The notes under the pieces: generated by a model
Told to the model about the DNA's origin: nothing
The model's database searches: none
What the model saw: only the letters and a program-made list of their open reading frames with translations
Program-made: the position numbers and the translations under genes
NCBI GenBank assembly: GCA_905147135.1
Contig: LR990048.1
Coordinates: 16,352,563 to 16,416,562 of the forward strand
Direction: 5' to 3'
Origin: Blastobasis lacticolella
Taxonomy: Eukaryota; Arthropoda; Insecta; Lepidoptera; Blastobasidae
DNA: 64,000 nt
Shown here: in pieces, positions 1-9,590 of the stretch
How positions within the stretch are numbered: the stretch's first letter is position 1
Layout of the letters: every line of letters begins with the position of its first letter

Positions 1-1231
1 AAGTGGCGCTGGCCCCCGCCCAAGGACGCCGTCAACCAGGACCCCACGCAGGATTTTACAAAGTTCAAAATGCGGCAAATCCAGAGGCGACACACGCCGC
101 AGGCGCAGACGAACGGGTCCGCCGGCGAGCACGAGCAGCCCCGCGGCCGGTCGCGCTCGGAGGCCTCCCCGGGGATCGACTGGGAGGAGTTCGAGGTGGA
201 CGGGCCCGGGTCCCCGAGCAGGGAGCCGCCGTCGCAGCGCACGGCGCGCCGCAGCTTCGAAATCGGCGCGCAGCGGCCGTCGCCCGGCAGCGTCGGGAAG
301 CTGAAGCTCAGCTCCGAGATGCGGCAGCGGCTGGAGCGCGTGACCGCCAACCACTCGGTGCGCAGCTCGTCGTCCGCCGCGGAGACCCCGCGGACGGTGA
401 ACAAGCTCGAGGACACCCGGAAGCTGATGCTGGAGCGGCAGCTGGGCGGCGCGATGCGCTGGGACGCGCCGCCGCCGCCGCTGCCGCCCGCGCCGCCCGG
501 CCCCGCGCCGCCGCCGCCGCGGCCGCCCACGCCGCCCGACCGGCCCGCGCCGCCGCCGCCCGCGCCCGAGGCCGCCGCCACCTTCGCGCAGCTGCGCCGC
601 GACCGCGACACCTTCGGCGTGCACCAGAACCGCGAGCGCCGCGACTCCGACGACCGCCACGCGTTCATGGCCAACTGGAACTCGCGGCGGCGCGACGACG
701 ACGACCAGGCCTGCGACGACCTCGCGACGCGCTTCCTGACCGCGGACCGGCGCGACCGCCGCTCGCGGGACGACTGGGGCGACGAGTCGAGCTCCACCGG
801 CGAGCGCGCGCCGCCCGCCCGCGACGAGTGGGACTCCGAGTCGGGGCTGGACGGGCGCGACCGCCGCGACCGCGACGACTTCTCCGGCCGCGACGCCTCC
901 GAGATCTACGAGATCCACCCCACGAGGGCCGAGCGCCGCAAGGAGGAGAACGGGATCGACGACGGCTTCGAGCGCAAGCGGTCCTCGCCGTACTTCGACG
1001 AGTTCGAGCGCTTCGACGGGCGGAAGAACTCGCGGGACATGCTGGTCGGCCGCGCCCGGGAGAGCCCCCGATCTGATATAATGTTTCCCGACACCACTGA
1101 CAGTGCCCGAAGAGGAGACAGGCCGACTTTCAAAACACATATGGCGCAGAAAGAGAGAGACAGAAAAATAGAGGCCGAACGGAGACATTCGGTTTCGACA
1201 CACGTCACTGATAAAACTGAACATATTGAAC
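1..1231 (+). CDS. Myo15: Myosin XV exon 1 of window (partial): proline-rich and charged tail linker
   Basis: The frame is open from base 1 (reading KWRWPPPK) to the donor C|GTGAGT at 1231/1232, ending in phase 1. The window begins inside this exon or its coding stretch, so the methionine at base 70 is not a start. The exon encodes a polyproline tract near residues 157-190, then a region dominated by Arg and Asp (about 200-320), then a basic segment ending in TEHIER. Polyproline tracts of this type bind profilin, SH3 or EVH1 partners in general; no partner can be named here. GC content is very high, so other frames are also open over long stretches (for example from base 3), but only this frame joins the next exon and carries family motifs. 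Confidence 0.85.
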
Positions 1232-1309
1232 GTGAGTATCTTCTTATATCTTCCTGGTTACTCGTACATACTATACCTTATATTAAACCATGACAATTTC
1301 GCAACAAAG

Positions 1310-1461
1310 GTGACGTCCCCGCCCCTGCTGCCCTGTTGCCGTCGGACCGTTCGTTCCTGACGTACAGCCGCGTGCCATGGAAACTGCGCGTGCGGAAGGA
1401 GTTCTTCACGCCCACGGAAACTTACAACGACCCGGCAGTTCTGGACCTGCTTTATGTACAG
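1310..1461 (+). CDS. Myo15: Myosin XV exon 2: start of FERM-like block
   Basis: The exon follows the acceptor AAAG|G at 1309/1310, completes the split Arg codon and ends CAG|GTAAGT in phase 0. It encodes FLTYSRVPWKLRVRKEFF and then YNDPAVLDLLYVQ. In class XV myosins a motif of this form (Tyr-x-Arg-x-x-Trp-x-x-x-x-Arg-Lys-Glu-x-Phe, then Leu-Asp-Leu) opens the region just before the SH3 domain. The intron before it is only 78 nt. Confidence 0.88.
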
Positions 1462-1898
1462 GTAAGTTGAAAAAAAAACAGGTGGTAGTCGCTCCACTGT
1501 AATTACCTGATCGTCAAATCCTAGGTCAAGGCGGGCCCCGGGCCCTCGTTCTCAAGAGCACAATCGGGACATTAACGCCAATATGATGAAGTTGGAAAAA
1601 AACATTAAAATAAAATCGTTAATATAGAACATTAAAATGTCTTGGAGTTTTATTTAGTGTTAGTCAATTGTGATCCTTTTTAATCTTTGCTTCTTTGAAA
1701 TGTCTCATCCACCACAACACAATAATTTCTTCAAACCCGTCAAGACCGTGCCAATTGTCAATATCAATTCTCTCGCCATTTTGAAACCAGTTCTGAAGAG
1801 CACTCTCCTTCCTATCAACCAACAAAGAGTGCACGACACGACCACAAAAATATAAATTTATTTATCTACAGTTCTTAACCACCGCATCTCCTCAACAG
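1462..1898 (+). other. Myosin intron 2
   Basis: It contains a minus-oriented copy of dispersed repeat family A (about 1480-1585, with the GGGCCCTCG...GAGCAC...GGGACATTAACGCCAA core). The rest is AT-rich with no coding signal. Confidence 0.6.
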
Positions 1899-1985
1899 AT
1901 AGTGCACGACATAACCTCCACGCTGCCGTCGCTGCGGCTGAACGCGAGCGAGCGTCGCGCGGGCGCCGCGTGGCTGCGGTCACAG
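1899..1985 (+). CDS. Myo15: Myosin XV exon 3 (GC donor)
   Basis: The acceptor is CAACAG|ATA and the exon runs 29 codons in phase 0, reading IVHDITSTLPSLRLN and ending WLRSQ. The donor is CAG|GCAAGT, a GC-AG intron. The nearest GT, four bases downstream, would leave phase 1 and put the next exon in the wrong frame. The IVxDI start continues the class XV motif from exon 2. Confidence 0.85.
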
Positions 1986-2064
1986 GCAAGTATCTATTCT
2001 TGATTATTTAACATCATTCATATTCATATCCGCACATTTCGAACTGTTGTCATAAGCATATACA

Positions 2065-2292
2065 TCTTGAATAGCAACCAGCAATAGGCAACCGGCGCCT
2101 AAACATGATCTTGTTGGGTGCTATTGCGCAGATTAATCTTTATTGATAATCATTTTATCGAAATCAATATTTCTTGCGCTGTATAACTTCTATAAGCTCG
2201 ATAAAAAAATATGTTTGTCTGTTGATATGTTTTGTTTATCTGTAATACTTGTGTAAGACTGTTTGTTTTCCTCAATAAATAAATATAAATAA
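2065..2292 (+). mobile_element. LINE 3' end, first copy
   Basis: The segment contains CCGGCGCCTAAACATGATC and GTAAGACTGTTTGTTTTCC followed by AATAAATAAA. The same blocks recur at about 2670-2790 and 3140-3215, so this is the 3' untranslated end of a retrotransposon inserted in intron 3. Confidence 0.6.
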
Positions 2293-2299
2293 AAAGATA

Positions 2300-2667
2300 A
2301 TAAATTTTTAAAGTCATTAGATTATCGGACGGGCCACAATTTTACAGATTATGGAACAAGTGCAATTAGACATAGATTTAAGTCCCTGGAAACTAGACGT
2401 ATTTACTTAGATGCCATATTTCTGTATAAAATTATAAACAATTTAGTTAATTCCGAATCGTTATTGAATAAAATTACATTAAGAATACCTCGACCTTCCT
2501 CATGTACTATTGCTACTTTTCATATCCCACCCTTTCGAACAAATTATGCAAAAAATACTTTTTTTAGACGTTCTTGTGATTTTTATAATAAATGTTTAAG
2601 CAGTGTCGACATTTTCGCGGCGAGTATATCTATTTATAGAAAGAGAGTATACGAATTGTTGTTATAA
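2300..2667 (+). mobile_element. Non-LTR retrotransposon C-terminal fragment
   Basis: An open frame reads RTGHNFTDYGTSAIRHRF, RRIYLDAIFLYKIINNLV and FHIPPFRTNYAKNTFFRRS, ending in TAA at about 2667. The arrangement of FLYKLINN, RxP, FHxPxxRTNYxK and a final helix is typical of the C-terminal end of jockey/CR1-type ORF2 proteins. It is 5'-truncated and has no reverse transcriptase domain left. The 3' UTR follows to about 2860. Confidence 0.65.
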
Positions 2668-2860
2668 GCAAACATCTTGAATAGCAATCAGCACAAGCAA
2701 CCGGTGCCTAAACATGATCTTGTTGGGTACTATTGCGCAGATTAATATGTTAATTGTTAATCATTTTATTAAATTCAATATTTCTTGCGCTGTATACTGT
2801 AAGCTCAAGGATAAAAGTAAAATATTGTATGTGAATTATGGAACTGTAAGTCTGTAGATA

Positions 2861-3130
2861 TAATAATAATAATAATAATAAATATTCGTGGACAAATTCA
2901 CACAGCGCCATCTAGCCCCAAACTAAGCAAAGCTTGTACTATGGGTGCTAGATAACTGATATACTACTTAAATACTTTTTTTTTTTTAATTCATACATAC
3001 ATAGAACACCCAGACCCGTAACAGAAATTAAAATTCATCATTTCAATTTCTGCCCGGCCGGGAATCGAACCCGGGACCTCCTGCGTGACAGACCGGCCAG
3101 CGTGTTGACCATTGAACCACTCAGGTCGTC
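2861..3130 (-). mobile_element. tRNA-derived SINE (minus strand)
   Basis: On the minus strand the head (3130-3050) has GGTTCGATTC-type B box sequence, an A box-like GTGGTTCAATGGTC, and a CTGTCAC anticodon-like loop as in tRNA-Asp. A body of about 170 bp and a (TTA)n tail at 2882-2861 follow. It interrupts a LINE 3' end that resumes at about 3133. Confidence 0.65.
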
Positions 3131-3637
3131 ATGTTTCGTCGTATGTTTTGTTTAGGTGTAATACTTGTGTAAGACTGTTTGTTTTCCTCAATAAATAAAT
3201 AAAAAATAAAATAATAAGTAAATAATATATTTTGTGAGTGCCTCCGGCTTATCTATTTCTGCCGCCAAGCAACAATGCTTACATTGTTGTGTTTCTGTTT
3301 GCAGGATAAGGTAGCCAGCGCAATTACAGGCATGATCCATTTCATCTTAGTCCACACAGTGACGACGCACCTGCGGTTCTACATTTTTGTTACCTGCAAC
3401 TTAAATGTATGAATTGTAGATGTTATAGGTGACAGTTACAACTTACAATCTGGTGGATTGTCTTCCTTTTTGTCACAGAATAAAAAAGAAAAGAATATCG
3501 CGTTTCTACAATCCACGAGACAACGCTGCTGAGACAATAGAAAGTTCCACGTTTTTCACAATTTTGGTTATACGATACCTAGTACAAATGGACGTTCATA
3601 CTGTTACTTTTTTCTTAAAACCTAAATCTTCCAACAG

Positions 3638-3794
3638 GGCAACGGCGCCGCGCCCCGCGCCGCCAAGCGTCAGGCCGTGGAAATGGCTCGCCAGTGGCCG
3701 TTCTACTTCGCGCGGCTGTTCTCTGCCAGGATGCCGCCCGGGGAAAACGCCGTGCTGGCTGTCTCGCATAGCGCTGTCACTATTGGAGTTAAAG
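3638..3794 (+). CDS. Myo15: Myosin XV exon 4: FERM-like block
   Basis: The acceptor CCAACAG|GGC and the donor AAAG|GTGAGT bound 52 codons plus one base. The exon reads KRQAVEMARQWPFYFARLF, then LAVSHSAVTIGVKG. In the class, an A-x-x-WPxYFxRLF motif followed by LAVSHxG is the hallmark of the pre-SH3 FERM lobe. This is one of the most diagnostic exons in the window. Confidence 0.9.
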
Positions 3795-3972
3795 GTGAGT
3801 CGGCTGCAACTGCAAATATTGTCATTTTAAAGATTTCTACTACCCCAGCCCTGCTAAACGCCCGTTTATAGAGTTTTAGTAGGTGCTTGAAAATCTAGAA
3901 TTCAATTTCAATCATAGAAAAGCTAGATTTTCGAGTTTCATTAACAACTGTCGTACTTTCTGGAATTTACTG

Positions 3973-4055
3973 ATCAGCCAAAACCTGGATTATGTTTAAG
4001 GCGGATTCCGGGCCCTCGTGCGCGAGAGCACCACCGGAATGCCACGATGATTATT
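3973..4055 (-). repeat. Family A repeat, partial
   Basis: This is a truncated minus copy with the CGGGCCCTCGTGCGCGAGAGC core, in intron 4 just before exon 5. Confidence 0.55.
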
Positions 4056-4228
4056 ATGATAAACTACTGTCATATAGCTCAAGTAACCTGATAAAAATGT
4101 TTCTGAAGACTGCATGCTGTCGAAATTGCTACCATAATTTGGTTTCCCTGCATTAACAAATGTTGGCACTTGATGGTGAATTGGTCTCATTTCTGTTGCT
4201 CTGCCTAACCAAACCACGTTGACCCCAG

Positions 4229-4404
4229 GCCCCACCGGGCTCACGGTCCGTCGCTCGCTGCCGCTGGAGGGCCTGCGCGCGTCGTCGCCGGCGCCGCACT
4301 CGCTGCAGCTGTCGCCGGCGCGCGCGCCGCCGCTCACGCTGCACGCGCCGCTCGCGCACCACGCGCACGCGCTCATCGCGGACCTGGTTGCGCAGTGCGG
4401 ACAG
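4229..4404 (+). CDS. Myo15: Myosin XV exon 5: end of FERM-like block
   Basis: The acceptor CCCCAG|G completes a Gly codon, and the exon ends TGCGGACAG|GTAGGT in phase 0. It encodes 58 residues beginning PTGLTVRRSLPLEGL and ending ALIADLVAQCGQ. Its position matches the PH-like lobe that ends in a helix before the SH3 of class XV myosins. A decayed copy of its 3' half lies at 5312-5441. Confidence 0.82.
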
Positions 4405-4431
4405 GTAGGTGCACCCTCCCTAGGATAAACA

Positions 4432-4549
4432 GTCGTCATATCAGCCGAAAGACGCCCACGCTGGGCATAGGCCTCCCCCAGAGATCTCCACGGCGGCCGG
4501 TCCTGTGCCTTCCATTGATGCCTATCCACGCTGCGTCTTCCGGTACGTG
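4432..4549. repeat. Retrotransposon-like remnant
   Basis: The minus strand reads DRHQWKAQDRPPWRSLGEAY, like the C-terminus of a non-LTR retrotransposon ORF. It follows exon 5 directly and abuts the inverted-repeat element at 4550. Confidence 0.35.
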
Positions 4550-4812
4550 GTAGAGCTCGTCTAGTCTAAAATGACGCGCCCCACTACTTAGTTAGTTGAT
4601 TTCGATGTGTGAGTGCAAATATTAATAACGACACTGTGTGGGAGCGTCGACTGCTCCAATCGAACGACGCGAGCTCCTACGTTGGTGTCTCACCGGCAAC
4701 TGAATGACCAATTACAACGGCATTTGTATATGTATTGCGTCCATATTTTAAACTTGCTTGTGTGCGTTAATGCGATAGTGGGGCACGTCATTTTAGATTA
4801 GACGAGCTCTAC
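4550..4812. mobile_element. MITE with 35-bp terminal inverted repeats
   Basis: Bases 4550-4584 (GTAGAGCTCGTCTAGTC...) are the reverse complement of 4778-4812 with two mismatches. The 263-bp element has no coding capacity. No clear target-site duplication is visible. Confidence 0.75.
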
Positions 4813-5311
4813 GCGCCTGCGCTGCGACACGCCTTGCCCAATTCGACTTTACGTGTGCTACCTAAAGTCGAATATCGTGTGTACTCGAAAAGCTACTTCT
4901 GACCTATGTCTATTTCAACTTTTCTCGTGAATTCCAGAAATCAATCTAAACAAAGTAGACTAAATTCCTTTATACGAATTGTTCTTAATATTTGTATTTT
5001 TATGGTCTACCCACATTAAGCGGTTTAAAAGAAAAGCGTAATACTTAATCTCTCAAAAACATATAGCAATGATAAAATATATAAGAGAAAATTTAATCAA
5101 TCATGTTTTCGGTCATACGGATGTGCTAGCTAAGGGTTCCAAGAAACACACACTGAAATTTTACGTATCTAAATCAAACACATAGCTAAGAATATTTGTT
5201 CAAAACAATTTAAAAAATGCAAGCGTACTCGTAACGGGTCGAAAACATAACATTGCTTTCTGCCCCGTCGGTCATAGATATAGACACTGTCTAGAAAACA
5301 CTGTTTAGCAG

Positions 5312-5441
5312 ACAAGGCTGTCGGTCCGTCGCTTGATCCCTCTGGAGGATCTGCGCAACCTCGCCCGCGCCGCACTCACTGCAGCTCTCTCCTCACGCGT
5401 ATGCGCTCATCGCGAACCTACTAGCGCAATGTGGACAGGTA
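5312..5441 (+). pseudogene. Decayed partial copy of myosin exon 5
   Basis: GGTCCGTCGCTTGATCCC aligns with GGTCCGTCGCTCGCTGCC of exon 5. GCCGCACTCACTGCAGCTC also aligns, and TATGCGCTCATCGCGAACCT through TGTGGACAG|GTAGGA aligns with the end of exon 5 and its donor. Internal deletions remove about 50 nt and shift the frame. No acceptor matching that of exon 5 is present, so it is unlikely to be spliced as a coding exon. Confidence 0.8.
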
Positions 5442-5451
5442 GGAACCCTTC

Positions 5452-5634
5452 TTAGGATCCCTCCATCCACTAGGATCCACTACCAGGCTCCACCACTGTC
5501 GTTCGTTTTCACAATTTCGTTTGTATGGAGTGCCCCAGCTTTAGGATCCCTCCATCCACTAGGATCCACTACCAGGCTCCACCACTGTCGTTCGTTTTCA
5601 CAATTTCGTTTGTATGGAGTGCCCCAGCTTTAGG
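5452..5634 (+). repeat. Tandem duplication, two 89-bp units
   Basis: TTAGGATCCCTCCATCCACT starts at 5452 and again at 5541, and the units look identical across their length. The array begins right behind the decayed exon 5 copy. Confidence 0.9.
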
Positions 5635-6424
5635 TAATCGACCTATAATTATAATACTCTTGTGTTATCTCTCTAAGTGTTATTTGCGTAAATATCCAGA
5701 AACACCTACCATAACATGACACATTTAGACTCCGCCCCTATCCGAAACTATTCGAATGTTTTATATCGGATTCGGTTACCCTCATTTACCATCAATGAGT
5801 GAAGTTCTTGAGAGACCGTCCTATTAGCAAAAAAATTGCTTGTCTATATGGAAAATACATATTATGAAACTCACCAATTATACAAAATTCACCTGCCGAT
5901 ATTCAACTCTTCTTATTAACAGCGCCGTATTTCTTAAGTGTTGTAGTTGTATTCTACCAACCATAAAGTTAAGTATGCCTTAATATCAACAAATATCGCG
6001 CTGTCGCCTGTTCTTTGCGAGTCTCCATAATCAAGTCGGAAAACGGTTACGTGAGCATGAGTGGATAATACGATTCATTGTGTGGATGCTGTCAAATCCA
6101 CATCGGTTGTCATACAGCGCTTGGGGCCCGTGACTCAGCAGTATGTAGACCCACTGACATTAAAAGCAAAATCGAGCTCTGCGGGCGAACAAGGCAGTTC
6201 CTACTTCCGAATTTGCCCAAGAGCCAGAGGCTTATTTGGAGTGTATGTAAATTGGGAGGAAAATAAATTTACACTCGGGTGAAGGTTTGAGGTTGAAAAC
6301 CAACCCATGCATACAGGTGTCATCAATAAACGTCAAACATAAAACAGGTGATATACCAAATCGGGACAGTTACCAGAAAAACCTTAGATTATTGCCCAAC
6401 ATTTTATTCAAAATTAGTACATCA
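5635..6424 (+). other. Intron 5 stretch without recognised features
   Basis: AT-rich sequence with only short chance frames. Nothing else is recognised here. Confidence 0.5.
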
Positions 6425-6620
6425 CCATATGTAACCTTGGTCCTAACTGGTCAGGTTCCCCTGTTAATAGGGTTACGGAGGTCAGACGGCAGTCGCTCCA
6501 CTGTAATTAGTAATTACCTGATCTGCCAACATCCTGGATCATAGTCAAGGCCCCCTCCAAGGATCAACGGATGATACCCGGGCCCTCGCGCGCGAGATCA
6601 TAACCGAGACATTAACGCCA
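6425..6620 (-). repeat. Family A repeat, near full length
   Basis: A minus-oriented copy with CAGTCGCTCCACTGTAATTA, CTGGATCATAGTCAAGG, GGGCCCTCGCGCGCGAGA and ACATTAACGCCAA blocks in the same order as the other copies. Confidence 0.65.
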
Positions 6621-6900
6621 AAAGTTGAGAGTCTATTCATAGCGACTTTTACACTTCTACGTTACCATTAGTATTCTGTTCTTCAACTGTTATGTATTAG
6701 CATACTTTTTCTTAATGCGGCCCTGTACGGATGAAGAACAAACGATTACGCGACACGCACCGCAACGGCAGGTCGTGATGGCGATTGACACCCGTAGCAC
6801 GGGATATTATAATATTACCCGCAGGCATATTCTCAATTTGTATAGCCTTTCCTAATATGGTATGGCATCTTAAAGTATATTATAGGTACACCTATAATAT

Positions 6901-7021
6901 ATTGCGATGTGCGACCACTAAAATATCTGTCTATCTACAGATAGACAGATATTTTAGTGGTCTACTAAAATATCTGTCTATCTACAGATAGACAGATATT
7001 TTAGTGGTCGCACATCGCAAT
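6901..7021. repeat. Nested near-perfect palindrome, 121 bp
   Basis: Bases 6901-6960 are the reverse complement of 6962-7021 except for three positions. Each arm itself contains a hairpin (CCACTAAAATATCTGTCTATC, a TAC loop, and its complement). The same 20-bp block therefore occurs four times in alternating orientation. Confidence 0.93.
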
Positions 7022-7559
7022 ACACATGTAGGTATAAGGTCTGGTGTTAAACAAGATATTGAATGCCTATCTTCGTTACTGTACCTGCGTAGCTACCTAC
7101 CTATACGTATCGTTCAGATAGACGTACCCCTATTTATTAAAAACTAGTTGCAAATACACAATCAAAATACACAAGCAGTCACACATTTTTTTCATTACAA
7201 AATACCATACAAGCAAATATCACCCTTCGAGCTATCAACAGCTTATGTTGAATAAATAAGGCAATTAAAAAAGGCAAACAGCATTATTTACTTTTTTTTT
7301 TTTAAATACGTCTAAAATTATCATAATTAACTACCTTCTGCGATGAATTTTGTCATAGTACAGTAAATATGTATCCAGTTATGAGATTTAAGAAGGGATG
7401 AGGCTTAAGTTAAGTTAACCAGTAGATTGTTATGGGCTGCTGATGAAGAGATATCTACCTATGCAGGCAAAGCTTGAAATAATTAAATAATAAACACCTA
7501 AATAATTTTTAAACCCAAATAATTGGATACAAAGTCTCTTCCTGCCGTCAGTCCCTATA
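7022..7559 (+). other. Intron 5 stretch without recognised features
   Basis: AT-rich with T-runs. I see no gene or clear repeat. Confidence 0.45.
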
Positions 7560-8530
7560 AATTTAAAAAAAATTAAATATCATTTATTTCAAGTTTCACA
7601 GACTCATATTCTTATTACATTTCATTAATAATTATAGTTTATAATAATAAATACATTCATCGTTAGCATTACAACGTCACTCTAGAATTAATTCATGTCA
7701 TAATCATAAAACAAAAATAAACATCGGTATATATGTCAGATAAAGTTATACAAATGTCAGCCTTTAAATAATATGTATTGCATGTCAAAAATATGGAGAT
7801 CAATTAATTTATAAGTAGGTACAGAATCAATAATAATGTCAAAATAAAATCAAATTATGGATATGAAAATGTCAGAACCAATCACAAACTGAAATGTACT
7901 AATTAATGCAATCATCATTTGTATTTTCTGTCAGGCATCTGTAAAGCGATATGTCTGGCACAGCATTTCCCAATTATGTGGCAGTCCAACCTAGCTGCAA
8001 TCATCACCAGGACGGTGTTGGAGCTGGCCCGTACCCTGCGCACCAGAGACGCGGCACGTTTACGCATAGTTGCGTGGAAACAGTCGGTGTGCGCGTCCGC
8101 GAACATGCCCGATGCGCTGCAGAATCGGGGCAGCCCCATCACCGCCCTAAACGCGTTGTTATATTGAACGCGAAGGGCGCTGTAACTTTTGTCAGAATAA
8201 TTAGCCCATAGGCTGCACGAATACAGAGATGTACAGTACGCTCTAAAGAGGGTGACCCTCACTTCTCTCGAGCATCGGGCAAACCTACGCGCAATCATAT
8301 TTGCCCTGACCGACAGCGCCCTTCGCTCCCGTTCCATATCAGCATGATCCCTGAGGTCGACGGTGAGTATATGCCCTAGGTATCGAAATTGTGGGACTCT
8401 TTCCAGATGTATACCATTTAATTTAACTTCAGGTATGTTAGCGGGGCACCTCGCACCAGCAGCCTCAAAGACCATGTATTGACTCTTCGTAACATTGTAT
8501 GTTAGACCGTGGCCACACCTATGTATGCAA
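7560..8530 (-). mobile_element. Non-LTR retrotransposon, 5'-truncated reverse transcriptase end
   Basis: The minus-strand frame from about 8530 to 7915 reads GLTYNVTKSQYMVFEAAG, QFRYLGHILTVDLRDHADME, then RVTLFRAYCTSLYSCSLW and ends PDRKYK. The GLxxNxxKSxxMVF block and the FRYLGHIL motif are the last motifs of a reverse transcriptase domain, followed by the usual C-terminal helices. The catalytic YxDD region is absent, so it is 5'-truncated. The AT-rich 3' UTR runs to about 7560. It belongs to the clade of jockey/CR1-like LINEs in a broad sense. Confidence 0.8.
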
Positions 8531-8680
8531 CAGATTTTAATGCGATTTTCAACAATAGATAGAGTGATTCAAGAGGAATGTTTATTTATAAGCCAGGAAA
8601 AAGAGTAGGGCGACGGTAAAGTAGGTGTACACGAACGAAGTCGCACCGGGTCCACTAGTCGTAAAATAAATTAGACGTCT
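8531..8680 (+). repeat. Family E repeat
   Basis: It shares ATGCGATTTTCAACAATAGA, GTGATTCAAGAGGAA and CGAACGAAGTCGCACCGGGT with 19720-19905. The motif is the reverse complement of that at 25490-25690 and 48600-48800, so these four are one family in two orientations. Confidence 0.6.
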
Positions 8681-9464
8681 TGTAGTTGCACGATCTGTGT
8701 GTTCACAAACATAAACTCGGCGTGTCTCCACTCACGCAACCGGTCACACCAACAACTCATTAATTGTGTGACAATTTATATTATAAATTACTGTGATCCA
8801 GGGGTCAAAGCTAATGTGGGAAAATTTAGCTCATTTCCATCCATGGGCTTATTACATGTGTTGATAGAATTTGACTTTTAGGAAGTAACTTTGATCGTCG
8901 CTTCACTAGCTTTGATAGACTAGAAAAGTAGATAGATTTGTAGGTACCTTAGTACTATGAATCATGGTGATTCACTCACACGTGATAGTGCGGTCCATTT
9001 TAAAAATAAAAAATAAAATAAAGTATTTTTTATATGGCTCACACATAATAGGGTTGTCCGTTTTGATACGAGAGAATAAACTCAGATAAATAAACTTAGG
9101 GTGGGATGCTTTTTATGAAAAAAAGGATAAACTAATAAAACTACTAACCAGCCTCATCCTGGATCATCCTCAGGTGCTAAAACTATCTCCATACCGAATT
9201 TAATCAAAATTGGTGGCTTGGTTTAGCCGTGAAAATCGTTAAATTTTAGTAGGGATCGTCCCCAGAGATGTTTTCATCCCCAGGGGTGCTTTCTAATTCC
9301 CAAAGGCATAATACTTAGGTATTTAGAGTTAGATTTACAGGCGATTATAAATTTAAAGCTGTTGCGCTGTCGCTGTCAATCCCCATTCAAAATCCTTTAT
9401 AATGCGTACGCCAAGAATGGCACACGTTGCCTGCGAGTGTAGTCCCTGATCTTTCTAACTTGGC

Positions 9465-9590
9465 GCCTTCAAGGATAGAGTGAATAGGCCGTTCCTAGAC
9501 AGGCATGCTCCATCGGTCGCAGCGTCACTTACGACCAGATGAGATTGGGGTCAAATGCCGACCAGTCTAATAAAAAAAAACAACCGGCTA
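9465..9590 (+). repeat. Family C SINE-like repeat
   Basis: AGAGTGAATAGGCCGTTCCT, a GGCATGCTCCATCG block, GTCACTTACGACCAGATGAG and CCAGTCTAAT followed by an A-run match the copy at 11138-11255. Confidence 0.65.

Noticed and set aside
3..1076. 357-residue plus-strand frame overlapping exon 1
   Set aside because: It is a shifted frame of a very GC-rich exon. It does not join the next exon and has no family motif.
3050..3130. Minus-strand tRNA-Asp-like gene
   Set aside because: The B box and a GTC loop are visible, but the acceptor stem does not pair and the sequence continues into a SINE body with a TTA tail. I treat it as a SINE head.
7919..8211. Plus-strand frames at 7919-8211
   Set aside because: They are antisense to the LINE reverse transcriptase frame, which carries the clear motifs.
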